From Platycnemis pennipes (lineage: Eukaryota > Arthropoda > Insecta > Odonata > Platycnemididae), in assembly GCA_933228895.1 (NCBI GenBank), contig OW121847.1:82997656-83061655 (forward strand): a stretch of DNA of 64,000 nucleotides, read 5' to 3'. The notes below the pieces were generated by a model that searched no databases, was not told the DNA's origin, and saw nothing but the letters and a program-made list of their open reading frames with translations. Below, one piece after another: positions 33,901-45,900 of this stretch (positions within the stretch are counted from its first letter, which is position 1; every line of letters begins with the position of its first letter). The position numbers and the translations under genes are program-made.

Positions 33901-36900
33901 ATGGTCAGAAATTTAGGCAAATACTTCGTTTGACAAAATTGACTCATGCTATCATTGGGTCCCTCAAGAGTCTTTTTAACTTTCCGCAAGATTAACTGTA
34001 TTGTAAAATAAAATAGCAGTAAAGAAGAGATTATATTATCTATTGCAATTCAACCGACAATAGCATTGCCTTTGTATGCCATGAAGGTAAAAAAAATAAA
34101 AGTTTCTTTTTGCTTAGGATTGCTTGCTTGCATAGGATAGGCTTGCAAATTATAGGGCAGGTTCTTTGTACTGTTGCTATTCGAGGCAACTGACAGCTGG
34201 GGATATTCGCGAGATGAAAGGTAGGTGGGAAGAAGGGCTTAAGGCGGATTCATTGGGAACTTAGGATGGAGAGGAACCCGTGTCGGTACAACCCTAATTT
34301 CAAGGAAAGGCGCCATAGGTTCTCCATTTAGCGTCCCATCTGACGAACATTGTACCTTTCACAAGTACCTTGAAGTACCTTCCACAAGGTACTTAAAGTG
34401 AGGTTGGTTATTCCATCAAAAAAATTGCTGCTGCTGGAATTCAAACGCGGGCCTTGGAAAGAGAGGACTATAGTCTAGACATCCCCGCAGAAAAAGATAC
34501 ACCCCACAACTTCTGCGATCTAAAAATATGCATCAACCTTCATGAGAAGAAATCATCGAGAGAGAACAGTATGTCATACCGATGAGTGATGCAGTCATCA
34601 CATCACAAACAGAAATGTTCTTCCCCGTTAGCACTTACCGTTGACCTGTGTTTGCCAAACGGCATCTCCAATGCCCCAAAGCCCCGAGATGGCGAAGAAT
34701 ACATAGCGTGCCTCAGGGTGCGGTCGCCACAGGAACAGCACTGCCACGAGGGAGGCGTGGGCCAGTGCACCCATTGCCATGATCGGACTGCGCCCCACGA
34801 ATTTCATCGCCGAGCCGAAGAGCACCGAGCAGATGGCGTTCACGATGCCGAAGCACATCATGACGTAGCCCACTTGAGGGATGCCCAACGCACAGGATAC
34901 GTATGCCTGGGGCAAAATAAATTAAGAGGACACGTTAGAATATACCACTTTGACATTTTGATCCATCCACGAGCGATTACGCGGTAGAAAGGGTCAAATT
35001 ATGATTTGCTTTATTGCAGAAATCTGTCGATTTGAATCCCAAATATAGAACGAAGGCGGAATGCATCTATTACTCACGTAATATCCATTTGTGGAACATT
35101 GTTGTTGGCAATTGTTTAATTCCAGGAAAATGTGGAGAGAATTTTCCATACAACAGCGCCACCGCAAAGTATTGAAAGAATTTGAGGAATGGTAACCCTT
35201 ATAATCTTATGTTAGTGTTTGTCCGAGGTTTACGAATGGGTTAGAAGGGGTGGCATAACCTAATCACTGTAAACGCCTAAAGCTAAATTCCACTTTTACT
35301 ACAGACAGGGCCATGCCGAGGCCAAACGCCACCCGGGTGCAAAGTTTAATTTGTCACCCCACTTAAGAGAAATCATAATGATAAAGTAAAAATAAAAATG
35401 ATCATTACATGTATGTATTCAGAGCATTTTGCTATAATGAGCGAAAATGCCATTATTAAAAAAACATACAATACTGTTTATCATTTGCCAATCGGAAAAA
35501 GCTATGTTTTTTAAATTTTATCTCAGTTATTTTATTAAACAAATTTTTTAAGAATTACACGATTCTTTGCTCATTAACATGACCCACGCATAAAATCTAA
35601 TAAAATTATCAGGTGTACTTGATATGGAAATTACTTGCAATAAATTGCCAAATATTGGTAACTGGTATGAGATTTTTCCTTTGCAGATAAAGAATAGTTG
35701 AACCCAGATAAAGGATAGCTGAACCCAGGTAAAGGATAGTTGAACTAAAACTTATAGGGAAATAGATAATTGGTAATAGGTATCAGAATGGATGATAGGT
35801 GAAAGGTATCAGAGCATAAGACTATACTGCGTCATGGAGGCTGCCGTCCGTATGTAATGCACACATTGCACCCGTGGTGGGCAATGCCCTGACTACAGAC
35901 AGACCACAACGCATTCTCCTGTTGTTATGGACCCCAAGCTTCGGCTACAATCCAGAATTTCCCTCAAGGCTGTAAAATGAACCTACAGCTTTGATTCGCT
36001 CTCCTCTCTACGTAATGATGGTAACCGAATATTTATCCAGGAAGATCGTACGTTGATATGGTCCCTCTTAGTTTAGTCTTTGCTACATATTTATATCTGT
36101 TGATTTTCTTTACGAAGATTCTTACTTCGTTCTTAGCTGTTACGATAGAAGAATTTGCATCATATTTGTAATTGGGATAGCTAACATCATGGCACTTATG
36201 AAGAAAAAGTTCTTCGTAGATAATAGGAAAAGTTCACTTATGGTTTTCACGTTTTACACAATCAGCGTTCTTGCGATTTGAATTATTCACCCAACCAAAA
36301 CCTTCAAAAGATTACCCAAAATACTCCGCCGTCCTCCCCACGGGGTATGATTCCATCACAAGAAACAACAAGCAAATAAGGTTGACTGACTGAGGGTAGA
36401 AGCGTGCTACAGTCCAAAAACACGCAAGCGACTCCGCCTGTCCCTGGGGCTACCACGTCAGGCGTAGTAAGAGAGGCTGTCAATCAACAAATCTTCAAAT
36501 CAGGCGGGAATCCACACCACTGAAGAATGACTGCAGATTAAGATGTCAAAGGAAAACGAGTGAATCTATTTATCCCTGTGATAACAATTTACTTTCATGC
36601 CATCTCTTGGAGACGGGAGACGCGCAAGGCATAAATGAAACGGTTTACTTTTAGATACTTAAACATATGAACATAATAGCTAAAGAGATAGCGAATTATG
36701 TATTTACAACGGTTTAAACCAACGAATCTTTCATCTTTAAGAACAATATATTCCTGCTTGATCATGATATATTGTGACCTTCGGTTTGACGGTACTATAT
36801 AGCCTTGGCAGTTAACCTTACAACCTGATTCTACTCTTCTTTTTCTTCACGATCGCTTATGAAGGTTCGCTTTTCCCTCGTGTTTGGATAAACCTCCCAG

Positions 36901-39900
36901 ATTGTCGAATAGCTGAACAGCTGAAGTGCACACAATTAAATAAGGACCATTAAAAAGAATTAAGTCAAGCTTACAGGCATTGCATCAATAGGAGGGTGAA
37001 TCTTTCATCAGACTAAAGGCCTCGGTGTTAATACAGATCAGCATAACATACTCAGCCTTACCACGTAGTTTCGATAACCGTTATGTATTTCGATCATTTA
37101 TGTAGATCGCCATTACGTGATGTCATTACTTTGGTCTGCACGTTCCCTCAGGCACTATGAAAAGCTTTTCCCTGTTGTTCACCTTTCACATCGTGTCATA
37201 TATCCATGCGTCGTTTCTGACTTGCTCTCAATCAAATACACCCAACAGAAATATTAAGTTCAAGTCAATCAACCTTGCTTCCCAAAATTAATTTAGCAAA
37301 CTGGGTGTTACCTAAAAAGCATTTTATAGGACGCAAGTATATTTTTGCCGCGGATTTATACCAAATCAAACCCCAACAAAAGCAAGGTTTTATTTCATGA
37401 AGACCGCGGCTCAAAAGAATTTTTTTAAATGACTAATTTATCTATCAAGGCCCAAGCAGTCTTAAAATATATTTATTTCGCCCTACATTTGAGATGCTTT
37501 TTTTAGCTAAGTTAACTCGATATATTTCGAATGCTATTGTTAATTGTCCACGAAGTTCTATTTGAAATTACAGATATAAAATTCTTCACACTATTTTGGT
37601 CACTGGTCTTCAAACTCGCGTTTGATACGGTACGTTATCTCCACTCAATTCACGGGAAAGTTTTACGTTCGCGTATAAATTCGAGTGATCTAAAATACTC
37701 TCTTTCTGTAGAATACAACTTCAATTCACAAGTTAATCATCCAATCAAAAATGAAGCGCGATTTAAAGATCCGAAGCCACTAATGGTAAGCTGCACAGGT
37801 TTGCCTTTTGGTTTGCAATCTAACAGCTTTTTCTTACGAGCAGCAAGATAATATGATAACACAAAAAGTGCATGTTATCATGTATGCACTATGTCAATTT
37901 AACATCAAGCTTAGGAAAGTCCAGACTTGAATAAAAATGCATGAGCCAGGGCAGGTTATGGATCCCTGATCTAAGAAACCTTGATCCGTAGAACGCCGCA
38001 TTATCAGTACAATCACAAAGCAGCCATGACTTGCAGTTACCAAATCCACGCGTCGTGCAGATGGAATAAAATATGAAACAACCGTTTTTTTCCCTCTCCA
38101 GCTTCAGTTTACACGCGACGACCATGAGCGAACCAGTAAAGAGATAATGTAGTACGTGTTAATAAAAAGGAGAAGGGCTCTTTTTTTCAAATGCTGTAAA
38201 AAAAACTTCTGACAAGCCACATCCGCTGGAACCTCAGACTCTTAACTCTTTATAGTCTCTGCGCCAAGACCTCGCGCTAGTCTGTAGCGCGTTGGCTGTT
38301 TCCGCTAGTAATATCCGTATCTATTTCTCCAATTACGAAGGCTGTGAAGGTGCCTCAAGCTTTGGGGATCCATCCACGTACTCTAGAAACCCACGAGCAG
38401 AGGCATTATACTTGTTCTATTTCACGTAAAAGAAGGGAGAGATAACGATCATTTAGAATGAAAAAGGGACCACTCTTATCACGGGGAACGGCGACGGGAT
38501 GACCGATAGCGAGGCGCACGGTAGGTTTTGCGAATCGTCCCAATATTGAATTTTGAGTTTATTCATCTCTCAATCATCACACCTTTTTTTTAAGTCACCC
38601 CAAATCTTCGGCCTCGTGTCACCGCAAATCTAATGATATCGAATTTCAGAAACTCTCAAATTGTTCCAGTTACCTATACTGTAAGATGAAATGATCCCTA
38701 ACCCAATTGAGAAAAAGGAGAGCGTCAAAATCAAAATCTAGAATAGGAAATTTAATCCCAGAAGAAAGATTCAGGATATTCCTGCCCTTATCCTGCCAAT
38801 ATACTGAATCATCACACTGATTCAGCCCTGTTCTCTTTTACTAAACTTTAAAAAGGTGTGAGGTAAACGGTAACCCCTTCTTCTAGGATGGAAATATCTG
38901 ATTAACTTAATATGTTGTAAGGATCTATCCACACAAATGGAGGAATGTCTAGCAATCAATATTTTACAAAATATTCCGTGATATGACACTTTCTTGGCAA
39001 AGTAGATTTCATAACATGTTATACAGGTTTAATGTGCAGCGTTAAGTCCACCAACTGCTTAGATCATATAGCACTCTTTAACATGACAACTTAGTGAAAA
39101 GATTAATCCTGAGAAAAACACAACATCCATGCCCTTAGCCAGCATTCGAACCTGCGATCTTTGGGTTGCCAGGGCGATACTTAATCCACCTAGATTATGT
39201 GGCCCGACAATATTCGAGTCGTGTTTATATCTCCACGCTCGCAAAATTTTTTTCCCTAAACGATGCTCTCAGTTACTTAAAAACGTACACCGATTAAATT
39301 TTAGCTTAAAGAAATAATTATAAGGCACGAATATAACGATGTATATCACAGTTTTAAGAATTTACCTGCGTAAAATCAGCACCGATGAAGGCTTGTTCCA
39401 TTCCGATCCATACGGTTATGGGAATTAATAAGATTTGATACGGGTTTTTAAGTTGAAAGGCTGTTGCTGCCATTAATTGTAGCCCCGACATTTCTCCAGA
39501 TGTGTCTTTACTCCGCTGTTTCTCTCCGTACCTGTAAGGGTGACAAAATTATTTCAAATCAAATGGAAGGCAATCAGATGACTGAAAACAATCCATACAG
39601 ACTCAGAAACAAAATAAAATTAAAGCTTGAGAACAGCATCATTTCGGGTTGCGTCCGTTTACGTTGTTTTTTCTCCACAACAGTTTCGCCAGCTCTGCTG
39701 CTCAGGAGAAGAATTATCTTGTCCAAAAAACTAAAGTTTTTTGGACAAGATAAAACAGTCTAAGTAAATAAGAAAGTCAACTTCAAGAATGGAATAGGTT
39801 GGTCAGTCAATTTATATCTAATTGGCGTAGCTCCAATTTATAATATCAAGCAATTTTATTCAGATGTGCGCTCATTATCATAGAACTTCATATATTTTAC

Positions 39901-42900
39901 TTAAATGTAAATTATTTCGTGAAAATGAAATACACAAAATTAACTAATTATGAAATGCACATATATTAAAAATTAAAGCAGTAGTTCCACTACTAGCCAG
40001 ACGAGTTACAGGATGATACAATACATTTTCTTCTAACTGATGCGCAAGATCTCAGTAAAATCATGAGTGGAAATTCTCTCCAATTCAGTTCAGCCTGAAA
40101 TGTATTTAGGAGATATTTTGGATCCACAGGAGAACCTTTCAAGCAGAACGTAGAACAATATTTTTTCCGAAACCTGAAATGCACTAAAACATACTGAAGT
40201 ACGTACCCCCATAAACCATTTCTATTAGGACCCTAAGAAGTCTCTACAATACACAACGTTCACTAAAGCAAGGCTCACTATAATAGTATTAATTATAATG
40301 TATTATTTCATGAAGATCATTCAATTAAACAGCTAGTATTCCGAGCTGATGTTCATGCAACCAGCATCAAGTTAAAGGGCAAGGTGAGCTGACCATCATG
40401 ACCCTGGGCTGTAAACGATTTTTTCACGAATAATTATGTCATTTTGTATAAGAATTAATACAAGACAATGATTCTGCTGAATGTCCATGACCGAATTTTA
40501 AATACTTCCCGACCTGATCAAATGGGTGATATTGCTCCCTCGCGCTCTTCCGTGAAGTGTTTGTAGTCGCAGTATATTCCATCTGATACTCCAATCCACT
40601 TGTAATTATTATGCAGTAATATTTTTCAATAATTAGATGAGGAATAAATATCCAACATCCTTGCATCATCATGTTTTTATTACCTCAGCTGCTGTTTTCT
40701 TCTGTTATAATGGAAATTCTCCGTTAGTGTTTACACACATGCCTCTTTAAACAGGGATATTATAAAACCTTCCACTTCTTCAGCTCAAAAACATGGTCTT
40801 TCCATTATATCTAATCGCCGTGTTTGTCCATGGCCCGATGCAGTTGGAAGCTCGAGCAAAATAAAGGCGTTGAGCAATGCAGTGGAAAAGTCACTACTAG
40901 TTCACACCAGTTCGGCTGAGACAGAGAAATAATCGGAGACAACTGGATTAGTCTGTGATAACCGGTTTTATCTTGGGAAGCCTTATGCTGTTAACGGTAA
41001 TATATATAAGGCCGTATTTTTGCATCTCCTATCTTAACCATGACCAAGCTCAACGACTTAGATAGTAAAGTTATTACGAGTCCGCGAAAGCTTTTTTCAC
41101 AACGTTTTCCGTATGGAATTATCCTTTTTTCCCGGTCACGTGTAAGATCCAAAACATGGCGTTGGTGCAAAATGTATAGCAGAATTTAATTCCTGGTGTA
41201 GCAGTAACGCAAAGAAATTATTACTCATTAAAGATACCAGCGCTTTCCTTGAACTGCCTTAGTGTTTAGTCAAAATTCTAGGACAGTCGCCTTGCAACAT
41301 CATTTGCTATCCAGCATTTTCCCGCTTTCAAACAAACAATATTCCTTTATTTTTAAAGAACGAAAAACTTTAAATAGTATTATCCACGCAATTTATTAAC
41401 ATCACCGTTCAACGTTTCAACGAATCAACGTCATTTAAAAGGTCTCCTTGAAATAATACTACTTAATGTTTTTTTCTTTCTTTTTATATATGTTAGAGCT
41501 CCACAAAGTAAAGTCTGAAATCATTCGTTTAATATTCCTCTAATTAATCAAAAACAATACTGCTCCTCATGATTTTATGACGGTCAGTCTAAATCACTGA
41601 ATAAGCCGTTGCGACCAAACCTAGATGGAAATCGCGGGTTCAGATCACCAACAGCTTGGAAGATGTGTGAAATGAATCATTATTCAAGTCAGTGACTAGA
41701 ACATTTCGCTTATCAATCATCTCGTTTCGATTCGAGTACAACAGGAGCGCCATCGCTTAAAAAAATACATTGCACCCCTCTCTTATCGCTGACCCGCGAT
41801 CGACGGGCGATCATTCTGTCTTCCCCGAAGGAAGTCCTTCTGGAAGCGCCTTTCTCGTCCTCAAAGCGAGGCTACTCTCGGGCGACATCGAAACGAGCTG
41901 CTTGTCTCCGCGGACACTGGAAGTGGCGGTGCCGTTAAATCCCAGGTCGGTTCGAGGCCTTTTCGTGAGACGTCGGCGATAGGGAACGAGTCTATCAGGT
42001 GAGAACATGAGACACGGTTCGTAATCGTACTTTTTCGCCTAAGGTGCGGGGGAATGGGTGGCGGGCGATGGTGTGTTCCTCATGGAAGAAAGGGCGTGTC
42101 GCACGCGTCCCGCTAAAAACGTGCCTTCTTCCCCTCCCCGACAAGAACCGCGCCCTCTGCGTCTATTCTCATGGAGTCCTCCCGGGTCTAGAACATTGGA
42201 TGTCCGCAAGAGCACACGGAAACGTATTCCGAGCTGGAGCCAGTTAGAACCGGGTGTCTCGCTAATGAACCATTTAATTCCGTCGTTACTCTCTTACCAC
42301 AACCTCTCTGCTGCCCATACTTCCTTATCTTACCTCTCTTCCATCTTTTGTTCTCGTAAACATTCATTTCCCCTCTCTTTTCGGCGATTCCCCCCTCTTC
42401 CTATCCCTTCCTGTACTATTTCAAGTCCCCTTTTGGCGTTCTCAAAGTTTGCCGATCGCTTTCACAGATAAATGGCTCTATTATTATTGAGCTCTTGACC
42501 TCAATAAGCTTCCCGACTCATTTCGCCCGCGAGAAGGGACGGATTTGTTCGAATTTCGTTCACCTTCTCTTTCTTTAAAAACGCCGGCGTGCTCGGGGGA
42601 ATCAATTATCTCTCGGTAATCCATTCACCCAGAGCGAGCGCCTGACAACTTAAGGTGATCAGTGGAGTTAGCTAAGTAATAGTGGGAACGTGTCACTCAG
42701 ATTGTTCCTTTTCGATTGGCAAATTTAAAATATCGAATGGAAATGAAGTAATGATCTTTCAATTGCTGTGGTCGAAACACGATATAAGGGTGGGAATATG
42801 GGAGGAATGGTGGGAATATAAGGGTGGGAACACTCGCAGATTATTAGTAGTTTCTCGACACATGCTGTACCTACTACAAAGATTGTACAAAGCTAAACTA

Positions 42901-45900
42901 TGGAATATATGTATTAACTCGAATTGATTTAGTCACAGGACAGCGGTGTGAACGTGAAAAATAATTATCCAGTAATGCAATTACTCTCATTAATTACCCC
43001 CAGCTGGGTACTTGCACGCAATGACGGAATCACTCGGGAACAAACGTTAAGCCATACATAGAAACTATAACAAGGAAGCTAAAACTAACTCGTATACTTG
43101 TTAGCCGTAAAATGGAATCGACTGCAGAAATTTCAAAGCTCCGTTTACCTGGAGAGGGGATCGAGGAAGAGGGCAATGATGGTCACCGCAATCACTACAC
43201 ACGTCAAGTAGATGGCGCTTATTTCGAATATCTCGAAGTCGGGCGGTCGCTCCAGGTTGTCGTTGGACGCCGTGGCAGCCGAGACGCAGAAGTTGGCCCC
43301 GCATAGGTGAAGTTCTTCAGGCGTTAGTGTCCAGTTGGCGTCTTGTGAGTCGCCGCCGCCATGCCCACCGGAGGAGAGAACTGTAACGTAAGGAAGAAGC
43401 AAAATATTCAGGAGTCGCCTACGAATTATCGCCTGAATAATCATCCCCGAGTAACCATAACTATCCCAGAAGAGCCTATTGTCGAGAATCGTAAAGGCAA
43501 TATTCTGCAAGCAAACTTCATGGTAAGGAAACTATCAGATCAAACTCGAAGGACATTACCATAATATTAATTACCGAGAGGGAATCAAAAAAAATTAAGT
43601 GTTTCAGTAAGGCCTATCGTAGTTCGAGAAAAAGAATAGAGCTTGATTTAAAGCTCATTGAAGGCAATTCTATGAGCCAAAAGAGCCATATTTCTAGCAA
43701 CCGCGATAGAAATATCGAACAACATATACTTCTCCAAGTACAATATTCTCCAATTAAATGTTCAATGATTCGTCATTAAATACCCAAAAAGTCCAATCTT
43801 ATGCTCATAATACAAAAAATCTACCAATAGGATGTGATCCAATATATGATCCGGCCAATACCTAGCGTGGACGTTTCAGTATGCCGGTGCTCCGATAGGT
43901 TGATATTTTAATGCTGTTTCCCATGTTTGGCTTGGTTGACCCATAGTTATTTTTTGTAAGCATAAGAAGTTATCTCAGGGTGGGAAAAAGTATGCTAACT
44001 GATGACAGCGTTCAGCAACAATGAAAGGAGCGCCGTCATTGCAAACTCATCAGAGTTTCATTCAAAAATCGAAAGTTGTATGAGGAGTAGCCGTAATCTT
44101 CACGCGATAAGGAATCTATGTCCTTAAAACTCTAACAAATGCGGAAATAAATCAATTTACGTATTTTCTTTACTTAGTTATTAGTTGTGGAGTTACCAAT
44201 CCCTAATGAAATAAAATTCAGCTAAAATGACGCGGACATCGAGGTTGTTGGTCTAGTCAACGCATTTTCCGTCATATCTTTCAAAGTCACGTATTATTAT
44301 CATCACACCACAAAAATGGTAAATTTACACCCGATATAAAAATTTATCAGAAATTCTTAACAATTATTTTCTTCCACAACGTAACTGGCCACTTACCCTC
44401 ATTTAGAGGAGCGCTAAAAGCGTCGTGGGTATGAAAACGATTTCCGTCCGCCAGCATAAGAATAGAGCTAAATTTCTCCCTCACTATCTTGTCCCTAACG
44501 AACCCCATTCAAAGTAAGGTCACGTCCAGCTCGAGAAAAATGGAAAATAATAAATAAGAGGACAAGCTCCCCGTCGTTTTCTTTCTTTTTTTTACTCCGC
44601 TCTCATTCATTCACCGGGGGGAATTCCTAGGGTTGTAATAATTTGATCAGAAGGTCACGCCGGGTGTTGTCGTAGATTGCCCCTCGACCGCGAGGCGGAA
44701 AGTACAGAAGGGTGACGAGGGCAGGAGAAGAAGTGGAGGAAGGAGAGAGTGGGAGAACCGAATAGGGAACAGGGTATCGGCAGTGGAGCAACCATGACCC
44801 GGGGCGAGAAGCCATAAATCGCGTAAGAGTCCCGGAACGCCCCGACGACGGAGGAATATTCGCGAAGGTCGGGCGGAGTAAGAGAAGGAAAACAAGGAGG
44901 AGGGACGGGAGTTCGCTGCCTGAGTCCACTGAAAAGCGTTGATTCCGACCTTCCAACCCCGCAAATTTCGTGTCCACTGTTGTTCAATCAATACGTTGAA
45001 GGTTAAGGAAATGAAGGACGAGTAAACCAGAGGAGATTTTTCCCCGACGCGTTTTACTCTGAAGATGGATGGAATAGAGTTAGCCATAAGGATAATGCCT
45101 CAATAATACTGAAAATATTACAGTTTTGCCTCTGAATGTTACACATAACACATATCTACATAATTTCAATAACAATAAAACCTCAATGTGCTCTACAATC
45201 AGCTTAATAAACCTATTAAGAAGTTTTGTGAACAAAAAAAAACTTTTAAAGAAATTTCCCATGAAATAATTACTATTTTACTGAAGATAACTTCCCATTT
45301 CATCGGTAAAAAATTTATACAAAGAAAGTGAAGATAACTTTAATTTCCCTAATCTGTATCTATATGGGTGCTCAATTTTCTGTACGAAAATCGTTTAAGA
45401 AAAGACAATATCTTCCCCAGATCTAAAGCCACTTTTAATGTTGTATACTGCCGTTTCGTCACTTTGAAACTCCTTTAGAAAGCAAATCCCTTAAATCAAT
45501 CAACACGACACGAAACATCACCTGTTGAGTTGAGAAAAAGACAGAGTTTATTGCCATGTACTTGCCGAAATATTTTTAGATTAGATAGAGAGTAATAAAC
45601 TTCAGCAAGCTCATTTCTTGCAGCTCTCCAAGCATGCTGACCAAAAAAAAAGAGCCATGAACGCTATCCCGAGGTCGTTAAGGCACTTTTTGATGGACCA
45701 TGGAATGGATATGACCTCTATAAAACTTTACTTTGTTTCGATCACAAAAACGAAACATAAAACGGAATATATAGCATCGTCTTACATTCTCCGCGTTCAT
45801 TTGGGACAACATAAAATGGCGGCCATGATGGTAGACCAAGGTTTGGAGGAGTGAACGGATCGAGCAAGGCCGCCGACTGACGTTGTGTTCTAGCTACATT

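Noticed and set aside
45760..45860. YY1-like motif aaaatggcggccatg as a promoter
   Set aside because: A single short motif in an intron without CpG enrichment or a splice donor nearby is not enough.
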